Of a stretch of 64,000 bases of DNA, positions 8,305 to 24,860 are shown piece by piece. Made by a program: the position numbers and the translations under genes. The notes below the pieces were generated by a model, which was not told where the DNA came from, made no database searches, and saw only the letters and a program-made list of their open reading frames with translations. Each line of letters begins with the position of its first letter. Position 1 is the stretch's first letter. This DNA comes from Chamaelirium japonicum. Taxonomy: Eukaryota > Streptophyta > Magnoliopsida > Liliales > Melanthiaceae. The stretch spans positions 888,001-952,000 of the forward strand of contig OX393551.1 in the NCBI GenBank assembly GCA_947650365.1. Direction: 5' to 3'.

Positions 8305-11300
8305 TGTGACTGGTCGGTTGGGCTCGATATGTTCGTGCTGATAACGTATTATGAGATGGGATAAAGAGAGAGTCGTCAAACTTGCCCTACCCTAAAAGGG
8401 TCGTATATTATTTATAGGGTAAGCTTACTTAGGGCCTAAGCAATCTATGAGAAACCCTAATCCATGGGAGAAGAAAGAAGAGAAAGGAGAGATTTAATTA
8501 TATTATTGAGAAGTGGAGTTTTCGAATTTAGATTTCTTCTTACTTCACACCTATACCCGTGGCGAATGGACTGAAGTAGGACTTCTTCTCTCTTCGCTCT
8601 TTATTTATCTCTTCGTTCTCTTCACACTTGTCATAACATATTATCAGCACGAACATGTAAAGCCCAGCCGACCAGTCATAAGAAAACGGAGAGAAAAACA
8701 AAGACAGAAGTGAGAGAAGAAGAGATAAAAGAACGGAAAGATAAACGAAGAGAGAAGAGAGAAGAATTCCTGCTCCAGTCCATTGGCCACGGGTATAGGT
8801 GTGAAGTAAGAATGAATCTAAATTCTGAAACTCCATAGAAGAGAGAGAAAAAGAGAGAAGAGAACAGAGAGATAAATGAAGTTAGAAGAGAAAAGAAGTC
8901 CTACTCCAGTTCATTGGCCATGGGTATAGGTGTGAAGTAAGAAGGAATCTAAATTCCAAAACTCTATTTCTATCTTCGTTTCTCTCTCCATTTTCTTGTG
9001 ACTGGTCGGTTGCGCTTGATATTTTCGTACTGATAACGTATTATGAGATGGAAGAAAGAGAGAGACGTCAAACGTGCCTCTCCCTAAAGGGGTCGTATAT
9101 TATTTGTAGGGAAACCTTAATTAGGGCCACCGTCGAATCTCTCCCATGGATTAGGATTTCCTATAGATTGCTTAAGCCCTAAGTAATCTTACCTTATAAA
9201 TAATATATGACCCTTTTAGGGTAGGGCACGTTTGACGGCTCTCTCTTTCTCCCATCTTATAACAAGTTATTAGTATAAACATGTCGAGCCCAACCGACCT
9301 GTCACAAGAAAACGGAGAGAGAAACAAAGACAGAAGTGGAGTTTAGGAATTTATATTCTTTCTTATGTCACACCTATACCCGTGGCCAATGGACTAGAGT
9401 AGGACTTCTTCTCTCTTCATTTATCTCTCTATTCTCTTCTCTCTTCTTATCTCTCTTATGTGGAGTTTTGGAATTTAGATTCCTTCTTACTTTACAGCTA
9501 TATGCGTGGCCAATGGACTGGAACAGGACTTCTTCTATCTTCTCTCTTCGTTTATCTCTCTGTTATCTTCTCTCTCTTCTATCATCTTTTCTCTCTCTGT
9601 TTTCTTGTGACTAGTCGGTTAGGTTCAACATGTTCATGTTGATAATGTGTTGTGAGAAGAGAGAAAAGAACGAAGAGACAAACGAAAAGAGAAGAAAGAA
9701 GAAGGCATGTTCCTGTCCATTTGCCACAGGTATAGGTGTGAATTAAGAAAGATTCTAAATTCCAAAACTCCACTTCTCAATAATATAATTAAATCTCTTC
9801 GTTCTTTTTTCTCTTCGTCTATGGATTAGGGTTTCCCATAGATTGCTTAGGCCCTAAGTAAGCTTTTCCTATAAATAATATACGACCCCTTTAGGGTGGG
9901 GCATGTTTGACGGCTCTCTCTTTCTCCCATCTCACAGTATGTTATCAGTACGAATATGTCGAGCCTAGCCGACCAGTTGTAAGAAAATAGTAAGAGAAAT
10001 GAAGACAGAAGTGGAGTTTTGGTATTCATATTCCTTCTTACTTCACACTTATACCCGTGGCGAATATACTAGAGTAGGACATCTTCTCTCTTCTCTCTTT
10101 ATTTATCTCTCTGTTCGCTTCTCGCTTCTTATCTCTCTTCTGTCTTCGTTAAACTCCACTTCTTCTCTATATAAACGGATAGAGAATCGAAGATAAAAGA
10201 GAAAGAAAAAGAGAGAAGAAAATGGAGAGATAAACGAAGAGAGAAGAAGTCCTGCTCCAGTCCATTGGCCATGGGTATAGGTGTGAAGTTCTCTATTTTC
10301 TCTTTATTTATCTCTCTATTCTCTTCTCGCTTCTTATCTCTCTTCTGTGTTCATTAAAGTCCTCTTCTTCTCTCAATAAACGAATAAAGAAATGTTGACA
10401 GAAGTAAGAGAAGAAGAGAAAAGAGAACGGAGAGATAAACGAAGAGAGAAGAGTGAAAAAGTCCTGCTCTAGTCTATTGGCCACGGGTATAGGCGTGAAG
10501 TAAGAAGGAATTTAAATTCCAAAACTCCACTTTTGTCTTCGTTTCTCTTTTTGTTTTCATGCGACTGATCAGCTGGACTCGATATGTTCGTGCTGATAAA
10601 GTGTTATGAGATGGGAGAAAGGAAGAGCCGTCAAACGTGCCCCACCGTAAAGGGGTCATATATTATTTATAGGGTAAGCTTACTTAGGTCCTAAGCAATC
10701 TATGGGAAACCCTAATCCATGGGAGAAGAGAGAAGAGAATGGAGAGATTTAATTACATTGTTTAGAACTGGAGTTTTGGAATTTAGATTCCCTCTTACTT
10801 CACACCTATACCCGTGGCGAATGGAATAGAGCAATATTTTTTCTCTCTTCGTTCTTCGTTTATCTCTCCCTTCTATTCTCTCTTCTTTTTTCTTCTCACA
10901 ACTCGTTATCAGCATGAACATATCGAGCCCAGTCGACTAGTCACAAGAAACCGAAGAGAGAAATGAAGACAGAAGAGAGGAAAGAAGAGAGAAGAGAATG
11001 GAATGAAAAATAATTTAAATAATATATTTAAATAATTTAGTTAAATTCTAAATAGTGGTTGGCTAGGCTTGATATGTTCATGCTGATAACGTGTTGCGAG
11101 TAAAGAGAAGAAGAGAAAAAAGAGAAGAGAATAGAGAGATAAATGAAGAAAAAAGAGAGAAGAAGTTCTGCTCCCGTCCATTATCCTCGGGTATAGGTGT
11201 TAAATAAAAAGAAATCTAAAACTCTACTTCTCAATAATATAATTAAATCTTTCCGTTCTCTTCTCTCTTCTCCCATGGATTAGGGTTTCTCATAGATTAT

Positions 11301-12036
11301 TTAGTCCCTAAGTAACCCTATAAATAATATACGACCCCTTTAGGGTGGGGCTTATTTGATGGCTCTCTCATTCTCCCATCTCATAATACGTTATCAGCAC
11401 GAACATGTCGAGCCCAGTCGACCAGTTGTAAGAAAAACAAAGAGACAAATGAAGATGAAAGAATAGAGAAGAGAGCGGAGAGATAATCGATGATAGAAAA
11501 GAGAACTTCACACCTATACCCATGGCGAATGGACTGGAGCAGTACTTCTTCTCTCTTCTCTCCTCGTTTATCTCTCTATTCACTTTTCTCTTCTTCTCTC
11601 TCTTCGTCTTCGTGTCTTTCTTCATTTATTGAGAAAAGAAGTGGAGTTTAACGATGATAGAAAAGAGAGAAGAAAAGAAGAAAATAGAGAGATAAATAAA
11701 GAGAGAAGAGAGAAGATGTCCTGCTCCAGTCAATTGGCCATGGGTATAGGTTTAAAGTAAAAACGAATCTAAATTATAAAACTCTACTTCTGTCTTTGTT
11801 TTTCTGTCCATTTTCTTATGATGGGTCGGCTGGGCTTGACATGTTCGTGCTAATAACGTGTTGTGAGATGGGAGAAAGAAAGAGCCATCAAACGTGACCC
11901 ACCCTAAAGGGTTTGTATATTATTTATAAGGTAAGCTTACTTAGGGCCTAAGCAATCCATGAGAAAACATAATCCATGGGAGAAGATAGAAGAGAATGGA
12001 GTGATTTAATTATATTATTGAGAAGTGGAGTTTTCT

Positions 12037-12176
12037 CAATAATATCATTTCAACGTTATTACAATTATCATAGTAAATTCTATTCTCTCTTCATTTTAAT
12101 CAAATGATTAATTTAATTAAAAAAATTATAGTAATATTACTATGATAATCATAATAACATTGAGAAGATACTATTG
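12037..12176. repeat. Short MITE-like foldback, about 140 bp
   Basis: Inverted arms: AATATCATTTCAACGTTATT at the left and its near complement ending TTGAGAAGATACTATT at the right, with a centre of AATTAATTTAATTAAAAAAA type. The inverted symmetry continues outward into the array units (CTTCTCAATA / TATTGAGAAG). The segment B partner is 62467-62607. No transposase, and no target duplication separable from the flanking symmetry. Confidence 0.7.
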
Positions 12177-13599
12177 AGAAGTGGTGCTTTGAAATTTAGA
12201 TTCCTTCTTACTTTATACCTATACCCATGGTGTATGAACTGGAGTATGACTTCTTCTCTCTTCTCTTTTTGTTTATCTCTCTGTTCTCCTCTTATTTTCT
12301 CTCTCTTCTGTCTTTGTTTCTCTCTCCATTTTCTTGTGACTAGTCAGCTAGGATCGACATGTTCGTGCTGAAAATATGTTGTGAGATGAGAGAAAGAGAG
12401 AGCCATCAAACGTGTCGCACCCTAAAAGGGTTGTATATTATTTATAGGGTAAGCTTACTTAGTGCCTAAGCAATCCATAGGAGAAGAAAGAAGAGAACGG
12501 AGAGATTTAATTATATTATTGAGAAGTGGACTTTTGGAATTTAGATTCCTTCTTACTTCATATCTATACCCGTGGCCAATGGACTAGAACATGACTTCTT
12601 CTCTCTACTATCTTAGTTTATCTCTCCATTCTCTTCTTTCTTCTTCTCTCTTTTAACTTTGTTTCTCTCTTCGTTTTCTTGCGACTAGTTGCTGGGCTCG
12701 ACATGTTCATGCTGATAACGTGTTGTGAGATAGGAGAAAGAGAGAGCCATTAAACATACCCCACCCTAAAGGGGTCGTATATTATTTATAGGGTAAGCTT
12801 ACTTAGGGCCTAAGTATTCTATGGGAAACCCTAATCTATAGGAGATATCCGACAGTGTATCTCTTAATATTTGAACTTAGGTCCTAAACAATTTGGGTGT
12901 GCCACTTCTTACTATCGAGCCCAGCCGTCCAATCGTATCTCTCTCTTCTGTCTTTGTTTATCTCTTCGTTCTCTTCTCTCTTTTTCTGTCACTTCTATAA
13001 AGTTTTGGAATTTAGATTTCTTCTTACTTCACACCTGTACCCATGGCTAATGGATTGGAGAAGGACTTCTTTTCTCTTCTCTCTTCGGAGAGATTTGAGA
13101 CAAAAAGAAAGAAAAGAACAGAGAGATAAATAAAGAGAGAAGAGAGAAGAAAGAAAAGAGAAGAGAGATGAAGTCCTGATCCAGTCCATTGACCATGGGT
13201 ATAGGTGTGAAGTAAGAAGGAATCTAAATTCCAAAACTTCTCTTCTATCTTCGTCTCTCTCTATTTTCTTGCGACTGGTAGGCTGGGCTCGATATATTCG
13301 TACTGATAATGTGTTGTGAGATGGGAGAAAGAGAGAGCCGTTAAAACTGCCCCACCCTAAAGGGGTCAAATATTATTTATAAGGTAAATGTTATTAGATG
13401 AGAGAAAGAGAGAGCCATAAACGTGCCCCACCCTAAAGGGGTAGTATATTATTTATAGGGTAAGCTTACTTAGGGCCTAAGCAATCTATGGAAAACCCTA
13501 ATCCATGAGAGAAGAGAGAAGAGAACGGAGAGATTTAATTATATTATACGACCTCTTTAGGGTGGAGCAAGTTTAACGGCTCTCTCTTTCTCCCATCTC

Positions 13600-13880
13600 A
13601 CAACATATTAATTAGTAAACTTAATTATTAAATTATTTAAATTATTAAATTTTTTAAATTATTTAGTAATTAAATAATTAATGAATTTAAATAAAAAAAT
13701 TATTATAATATTACTATTATAATCATAATATCGTTGAGATGATACTATTGAGAAGTAAATTTTGGAATTTAGATTCCTTCTTACTTCACACCTATACCCA
13801 TGGTGATAATCAATTATATATAATTAAATATTTATAAGGTAAGCTTACTAATTAAGAGAATTAATTTAATAATTATTTAA
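13600..13880. repeat. AT-rich spacer with one foldback arm
   Basis: Runs of TAATTATTAAATTATTTAAA type followed by the arm ATCATAATATCGTTGAGATG ending near 13752, then a second AT-rich stretch. Its first part is homologous to the extreme right end of the window (63942-64000). Nothing else is seen in it. Confidence 0.55.
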
Positions 13881-14329
13881 ATAAATGATTAATATGACCC
13901 CTTTAGGGTGGGGCATGTTCGATCGGATGGCTGTCCACTGTCGAATCTCTTCCATGGATTAGGGTTTCCCATAGATTGCTTAGGCCCTAAGTAAGCTTAC
14001 CCTATAAATAAAATACGTTATTAACACGAACATGTCAAGCCTAGCTGATTAGTCATAAGAAAACAGAGAGAGAAAGGAAGACAGGAGAGAGAAAAAAAGA
14101 TAGAAGAGAACAGGGAGATAAACGAAGAGAGAAGATAGAAGAAGTCCTGCTCCAACCTATTGGCCACGGGTATAGGTGTAAAGTAAGAAGAAATCTAATT
14201 AGGGTGGGGCATGTTTGATGGCTCTCTCTTTCTTCCATCTCACAACACATTATAGCACAAACATATCGAGCCCAACCGACCAGTCACAAGAAAACGGAAA
14301 GAGAAACGAATACAGCAGAGAGAGAAGAA

Positions 14330-14800
14330 GATATAGTTAAAAAAATAATAATTTTAATAAATTTATTATATAATTAATTAATTAAATTTTTCTTATTAAA
14401 TTATGAAATATTAATTAAAATAAATAAAAAATTAATTATTTAATTAAGTAATAAAATAAAATAATAATTCAATAACTATTTACTTATTATTTAAATAATA
14501 AGTTAATTTTTTGAATATATAAATAATAAAATATTTTTTTGAATAATTTAAATTTTTTTAAATAATCAAATTAATATTTATTTAATTTACTATTGAAATA
14601 TTAATAAATTATATAAATAATTTAAATATTAAGTTATATAGATAATTAAATATTTATTTAATTATTTAACTACTTAATTTATTAAACTAATTAAATTAAT
14701 TCAATAATAGAAAGTAAAGAAGGAAGATGAGGCACACCCAAATTTTTTGCTTTAAAAATAATTTATATTTTTCTTTAAAAAATTTAAAATATTACAACTG
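14330..14800 (+). repeat. AT-rich block, partial copy
   Basis: Over 85 percent A+T, ending in the conserved right end of the AT-block family (AAGTAAAGAAGGAAGATGAG, then AATTTTTTGCTTTAAAAATA). It aligns with the right half of the blocks at 16896, 35336 and 40396, so it is a defined repeat and not random AT sequence. Confidence 0.65.
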
Positions 14801-14849
14801 TTATGAGATCATTCGATCGAATAGCTTTCTACCGTCGGATCTCTCCTAT

Positions 14850-15178
14850 GGATTAGAGTTTCCCATAGATTGCTTAGGCCCTAAGTAAGCTTACCCTATA
14901 AATAATATACGACCTCTTTAGGGTGGAGCATGTTTGATGGCTCTCTCTTTCTCCCATCTTACAATACGTTATCAGCACGAATATATCGAACCCAGCCAAC
15001 CAGTCACAAAAAAAACAAAGAGAGAAACGAAGACAGAAGAGAGAGAACAAGAAAGAAGAGAACGGAGAGATAAATAAAGAGAGAAGAGAGAAAAAGTCTT
15101 ACTCCAGTCCATTCACCACGGGTATAAATGTAAAGTAAGAAATAATCTAAATTCTAAAACTCCACTTCTCAATATTTA
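14850..15178 (+). repeat. Representative + unit, long type
   Basis: A well-kept example that shows the order of parts: telo-box-like GATTAGAGTTTCCC at 14851, palindromic GTAAGCTTAC at about 14885, TATAAATA at 14897-14904, CTTTAGGGTGGAGC, CCCATCTTACAATA then CGTTATCAGCACGA at 14967, a GA-rich tract of about 100 bp, CCACGGGTATAAATGTAAAG, and CTCCACTTCTCAATA at the end. If this is LTR-derived, the part up to ACAATA is U3-R-U5, and the rest is the leader. That reading is inferred. Confidence 0.7.
14897..14904 (+). promoter_or_regulatory. TATA box of a representative array unit
   Basis: TATAAATA about 40 bp downstream of a telo-box-like motif. The same pairing recurs in dozens of units on both strands, for example near 2635, 9195, 17855, 24208, 31053, 45930 and 53218 on +, and inverted near 3317, 12442, 28568, 43047 and 63795. 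Function is not shown. Confidence 0.5.
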
Positions 15179-16895
15179 TATGGCCTCTTTAGGGTGGGGC
15201 ACATTTGACGGCTCTCTTTTTCTCTATCACACAATACATTATCAACACGAACATGTCAAGCCCAACCGACCAGTCATAAGAAAAGAGAGAGAGAAAGAAA
15301 GATAGAAGAGAGAAAAAAAAGAGAAGAGAACAGGTAGATAAACGAAAAGAGAAGATAGAAGAAGTCCTGCTCCAACCTATTGGCCATGGGTATTGGTGTA
15401 AAGTAAGAAAAAATCTAATTAGGGTGGGGCATGTTTGATGGTTCTCCCTTTCTCCTATCTTACAACATGTTAAAAGTACGAATATATCAAGCCCAACCAA
15501 CCAGTTATTAGAAAATAGAAAGAGAAACGAAGACAGAAGAGAGAGAAGAAGAGAGAAGAAAATAGAGAGATAAATGAATACTGAAGAGAGTAGAAGTCCT
15601 ACTCCAGTTTATTCGCCATGGGTATAGATGTGTAGTAAGAAGGAATCTAAATTATAAAACTCTACTTCTTAATAAAATAATTAAATCTCTCTATTCTCTT
15701 CTCTCTTCTACCATGGATTAGGGTTTACCATAGATTGCTTAGGCCCTAAGTAAGCATACCCTATAAGTAAAATACGACCCCTTTAAGGTAGGGCACGTTT
15801 GACGGGTCTCTCTTTCTCCTATCTCACAAAACATTATCAACACGAACATGTCTATCCCAACCAACCAGTCATAAGAAAACAAAAAGAGAAACAAAGACAG
15901 AAGACAGAGAAGATAACTAAGAATTAATTATTTAAATAGTCTCTTCTTATACGGGTATAGGTGTGAAGTAAGAAAGAATCTAAATTCCAAAACTCCATAA
16001 AAGAGAGAGAAGAAAAGAGAAGAAAACAAAGAAATAAATGAAGAGAGAAGAGTGACGAAGTCCTATTCTAGTCCATTAGCCACGGGTATAGGTATAAATT
16101 AAGAAAGAATTTAAATTCCAAAACTCTATTTTTCAATATTTATACGACCCCTTTAGGGTGGGGCATGTTTGACGGCTCTCTTTTTTTCCTATCTCATAAT
16201 ACTTTATCAGTACGAACATATCGAGCCCAGCCGACCAGTTATAAGAAAATAGAGAGAAAAACGAAGACAAAAGAGAGAGAAGAAGAGAGAAGAGAACAGA
16301 GAGATAAACAATGAGAGAAGAGAGAAGAAGACCTGCTCTAGTCTATTGGCCACGAGTATAGGTGTGAAGTAAGAAGGAATCTAAATTCCAAAACTCCACT
16401 TCTCAATAATATAATTAAGTCTCTTCGTTCTCTTCTTTCTTCTCCTATGAATTAGGGTTTTCCATAGATAGCTTAGGCCCTAAGTAAGCTTACCCTATAA
16501 ATAAAATACGACCCTTTAGATGGGGCACGTTTGACGACTCTCTTTTTCTCCTATCTTACAATACGTTATCAGCACGAATATATCGAGCCCAGTCGATCAA
16601 TTACAAGAAAACGGAGAAAAAAACGAAGACGAAAGAGAAAGAAGAAGAGAGAATAAAACAGAGATATAAACGAAGATAGAAGAGAAAAGAAATCCTGCTC
16701 TAATTCATTGTCATCCGATCGAATAATCTCATAACAGTTGTATTGTTTTAAAATTTTTCAAAAGAGAAGAAGAGAGAAGTGAATGATGAGATAAACGAAA
16801 AGAGAAGAGAGAAGAAGTCCTACTCTAGTCCATTCGCCACAAGTATAGGTGTGAAGTAAGAAGAATCTAAATTCCAAAACTCTACTTCTCAATAG

Positions 16896-17760
16896 TATCA
16901 GCCCAAAGTTATTATGATTATCATAGTAATGTTATTATAATTTTTTTTATTAAATTAATTATTTATTTACTTATTAAATAATTTAAATAATTTAATAATT
17001 TAATAATTATATTTTTGGTATATTAATTAATTTATTTAATTACTTAATTATCTAGTTATTTACTAAAATTTATTATTTTATTTATTTAATATTAGTATAT
17101 TAATAAATAATGATTTAATTATATAATTAATTTATTAATTCTTTTTATTATGTTATTTCTATAATTATTATTTTATTTTAAAATAAATAATTAGCCAATA
17201 ATTTAAATATTTAAAAACTTATTTGGTTAAAAATATATTAAACAGATAATTTGCTTAAAGGAATAAAAAATTTAATTATTAAATTATTTTATAGTTAAAT
17301 AAATAATATTTTAAATTAATTATTATATTATTAAATAATTAAAAAATTATTTTATTAAAGTATGAATTATTAAATAAAATAAAAAAATTAATTTTTTAGC
17401 TAAGTAATAAAATAAAATAATAATTTAATACCTATTAACTTATTATTTAAATAATAAGTTATTTATTTGAATATATAATTAATAAAATATTTTTTTTAAA
17501 TAAATGAATATTTTTTTAAATAATGAAATAAATATTTATTTATTTTAATATTTAAATAATAAATAAATTATTTAAATAATTTAATTATATAGATAATTAA
17601 ATATTTATTTTATTGTTTAATTATTTAACTATTTAATTTATTAAATTAATTAAATTAATTAAATAATAGGAAGTAAAGAAGGAAGATGAGGTACACCTGA
17701 ATTTTTTGCTTTAGAAATAATTTATATTTTTCTTTAAAAAAATTTAAAACAGTACAAATG
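16896..17760 (+). repeat. AT-rich block, complete copy (about 0.86 kb)
   Basis: It begins right after CTTCTCAATA with the foldback arm (AGTATCAGCCCAAAGTTATT, then ATTATCATAGTAATGTTA) and ends with the GGAAGTAAAGAAGGAAGATG, AATTTTTTGCTTT and GATCGTTCGATCGGATGGC boxes before a telo-box segment. The same order is found at 35336-36250 and 40396-41340. No open frame of note. Confidence 0.7.
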
Positions 17761-18129
17761 CTATGAGATCGTTCGATCGGATGGCTATCCATCGTCAGAT
17801 CGCTCCCATGGATTAGGGTTTCCTATAGATTGCTTAGGCCCTAAGTAAGCTTAACCTATAAATAATAAACGACCCCTTTGGGGTGGGGCACGTTTGACGT
17901 CTCTACTCCACTTCTCAATAATATAATTATATCTCTTAGTTCTCTTCTATTTTCTCCCTTGGATTAGGATTTTCCATAGATTGCTTAGGTCATAAGGAAG
18001 CTTACCCTATAAATAATATACGACCCCTTTAGGGTGGGGCACGTTTAATAACTCTCTCTTTCTCCTATCTCACAACAAGTTATCAGCACGAATATATCGA
18101 GCCCAGCCAACGAGTCGCAAGAAAACGGA

Positions 18130-21342
<3,213 letters not shown>

Positions 21343-24300
21343 ACTTACTTAGGGCCTAAGCAATCTATGGAAAACCCTAATCCACGGGAAAAGAGAGAAG
21401 GGAACAGAGACAGAAGAGAACAAAGTGATTTAATTATATTATTAAGAAGTGAAGTTTTGAAATTTAGATTCCTTCTTACTTTACACAAATACCCGTGGCC
21501 AATGGACTAGAGCAGGACTTCTTCTCTCTTCTCTTTTTATTTATCTCTCCATTATCTTCTCTCTTCTTCTCTCTCTTCTATGGAGTTTTAGAATTTAGAT
21601 TCCTTCCAACTTCACACCTATACCCATGGCTAATGGATTGGAGTAGAACTTCTTTTATCTTCGTTTATCTATTTATTCTCTTCGTTCTTCTTCTCTCTCT
21701 TCTATTTTCATTTCTGTCTCTGTTTTCTAGTGACTTGTTGACTAGGCTCGATATGTTCGTGCTGATAACATATTGTGAGATAGGATATTGCTTATTTATT
21801 TTATTTATTTTGATCGGATGGCTGTCCATCGTCGGATCTCTCTTATGGATTAGGGTTTCCCATAGATTGCTTAGGCTCTAAGTAAGCTTACCCTATAAAT
21901 ATTTAACTTATTTAATTAATTATCGCCATGGGTATAGGTGTGAAGTAAGAAGGAATCTAAATTCCAAAAATCTACTTCTTAACAATACCATCTCAATGTT
22001 ATTATGATTATCATAGTAATATTACTATAATTTTTTTAATTAAATTAATCATTTAAAATTAAGAGAGTTTTGGAATTTACTATGATAATCGTAATAACGT
22101 TGAGATGATACTATTGAGAAGTGGAGTTTTGGAATTTAGATTCATTCTTACTTTACACCTATACTCGTGTCCAGTGGACTGAAGTAGGACTTCTTCTCTT
22201 TTCTCTTTTCGTTTATCTCTCCATTCTCTTCTCTCTTCCTCTATCTCTTCTGTCTCCGTTTCTCTCTCCGTTTTCTTGTGACTGGTCAGGTGGGCTCGAT
22301 ATGTTCATACTAATAACGTATTGTGAGATGGGAGAAAGATAGAGCCGTCAAATATGCCCCACCTTAAAGGGGTTGTATAAATATTGAGAAGTAAAGTTTT
22401 GGAATTTAGATTCCTTCTAACTTCACACCTATACCCGTAGCCAATGGACTGGAGCAGGACTTCTTCTCTCTTCTCTTTTTGTTTATCTCTCCGTTCTCTT
22501 CTCTCTTCTTCTCTCTTTTCTATCTTTATTTCTCTCTCTACTTTCTTGTGACTGGTCGGCTAGGATAGACATGTTCGTGCTGATAACGTATTGTGAGATG
22601 GAAGAAATAGAGAGATGTCAAATATGCCCCACACTAAAGGGGTCATATAAATATTGAGAAGTAGATTTTTGGAATTTAGATTCCTTCTTACTTAATGTCT
22701 ATACCCGTGGCTAATGGACTGGAGCAGGACTTCTTTTCTCTTCTCTTATTATTTATTTCTCCGTTCTCTTCTCTCTTCTCTCTTCTCCTCTTTCTTTTGT
22801 CTTCATTTCTCTTTCCATTTTATTGTGACTGGTCGGCTGAGCTTGACATGTTCGTGCTAATAACGTGTTGTGAAATGGGATAAAGAGAGAGTTATCATGG
22901 GTATAGGTGCGAAGTAAGAAAGAATCTAAATTTCAAAACTCCACTTCTCATTAATATAATTAAATCTCTCTATTCTCTTCTATCTTTTTTCATGGATTAG
23001 GGTTTTCCATATATTGCTTAGGCCCTAAGTATGCTTACCCTATAAATAATATACGACCTCTTTAGGGTAGGGCATATTTGACGGCTCTTTTTTTCCCATC
23101 TCAAAACACTTACCCTATAAATAATATATGACCCATTTAGGGTGGGGCATGTTTGACGACTTTCTCTTTCTCCCATCACACAATACGTTATCAGCACGAA
23201 CATGTCATTCCCAGTCGACTAGTCGCAAGGAAACCGAGAGAGAAACAAAGACAGAATTGGAGTTTTGGAATTTAGCTTCCTTCTTACTTCACACCTATAC
23301 CTGTGGCCAATGGACTGGAGCAGGACTTCTTCTCTCTTCCCTTTTTATTTATCTCTCCATTCTCTTCTCTCTTCTTCTCTCTTTTTATTGGAGTTTTGTA
23401 ATTTAGATTCCTTCTTACTTCACACCTATACTAGTAGCTAATAGACTAGAGCATGGCTTCTTCTCTCTTTGTTTCTCTCTCCGTTCTCTTCTCTCTTTTC
23501 TGTCTTTGTTTCTTTCTCCATTTTCTTATGACGGAGAGATAAATATAGAGAGAAGAGAGAAGTAGTCCTGCTTCAGTCCTTTGACCATGGGTATAGGTGT
23601 GAAGTAAGAAAAAATCTAAATTCTAAAAGTTCACTTCTGTCTTCATATCGCTCTCCTTTTTCTTATGACTGGTCAGCTAGGCTCAACATGGTCTTGCTGA
23701 TAACGTATTATGTGATGGGAGAAAGAGATAGCCGTCAAACGTGCCCCACCCTAACGGGGTCGTATAAATATTGAGAAGTGGAGTTTTAAAATTTAGATTC
23801 GTTCTTACTTCACATCTATACCCATGGCTAATGGACAGGAGTAGGACTTTTTATCTCTTCTCTCTTTGTTTATATTTTCGTTCTCTCCTCTTTTCTTCTC
23901 TCTCTTCTGTCTTTATTTTTCTCTCTATTTTCTTGTGACTGGTCGGTTGGGCTCGACATGTTCATACTGATAACGTGTTGGGAGAAGAAAAAAAAAGAGA
24001 GAAGAGAATGGAGAGATAAACAAAGAGAGAAGAGAGAAGAAGTCCTACTCCAGCCCATTCGCCACGTGTATTGGTGTGAAGTAAAAAGGAATCTAAATTC
24101 CAATACTCCACTGCTTAATAATATAATTAAATCTCTCTGTTCTCTTCTCTCTTCTCCTATGGATTAGGGTTTCCCATAGATTGCTTAGGCCCTAAGTAAG
24201 CTTACCCTATAAATAATATATGACCCCTTTAGGGTAAGGTATATTTGATGACTCTCTCTTTCTCCCATCTCACAACACATTATCAGCACGAACATGTCAA

Positions 24301-24640
24301 GCCCAGCCGACCAGTTGCAAGAAAATGGACAAACAAACAAAAACAAAAGTGGAGTTTTGAAATTTAGATTCCTTCTTACTTCACACCTATACCCGTAGCC
24401 AATAGACTGGACTTCTTCTCACGTCTCTCTTTATTTATCTCTCCGTTCTCTTCTCTCTTATTTTCTCTTCTCTGTCTTTATTTCTCTCTCTGTTTTCTTG
24501 CGACTGGTCAGTTGGGCTTGACATGTTCGTGCTGATAACATGTTATAAGATGGGAGAAAGAGAGAGCCGTCAGACGTGCCCCACCCTAAAGGGGTCGTAA
24601 ATTATTTATAGTGTAAGCTTACTTAGGGACTAAATAATCT
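21343..24640. repeat. Unit array, mostly inverted units
   Basis: Inverted cores near 21726, 22272, 22543, 22821, 23661, 23930 and 24495; + cores near 23179 and 24271. Together with 20621 and 21051 this makes six inverted units in a row before 23179. The spacing 22272-22543-22821 is about 270-280 (short units). A roughly 90-bp piece with the TATA box is doubled at about 23040-23150. No gene is visible. Confidence 0.82.
21980..22117. repeat. Short MITE-like foldback
   Basis: Left arm ACCATCTCAATGTTATTATG, right arm ending ACGTTGAGATGATACTATTG, AT-rich centre that also contains a GAGTTTTGGAATTTAC piece of an array unit. Similar compact or truncated copies lie at about 18806-18910, 25665-25770, 27975-28060, 33865-33975 and 51830-51955. 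Confidence 0.65.
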
Positions 24641-24860
24641 ATGCAAAACCTAAAATAATTTTAAAATTATATCATCTCAATATCTAAATATATTAAATAG
24701 TTATTTAAATTAATAAAAATGGACAGGAGTAGGACTTCAACAATTTAAAAACCAAATTGAATATCTTAATATATATTAAATAATTATTTATGATAATTAA
24801 ATAATTAAGTAGAATAGACTTATATTTTATATTATAAATGAAGACAGAATTGAGAAGAGA
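24640..24860. other. AT-rich spacer
   Basis: About 220 bp of AT-rich DNA (AATTTTAAAATTATATCATC, then AAATATATTAAATAGTTATT) between two array units. It does not clearly align with the main AT-block ends. No feature is supported. Confidence 0.4.

Larger units (their letters stand above)
8300..13890. repeat. LTR-derived unit array, segment A right part
   Basis: Continuation of segment A. PBS-like cores lie on + near 8636, 9262, 9937, 10897, 11383, 12916 (partial) and 13600 (partial), and inverted near 8302, 8993, 9601, 10556, 11056, 11815, 12331, 12677 and 13266. Short introductory pieces, such as the unit cut at about 11507 and joined to CACACCTATACC, recur in segment B at about 62046, so these odd junctions predate the duplication. 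A 13-kb-side join at 9136 lacks about 360 bp present in segment B. No gene is visible. Confidence 0.85.
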
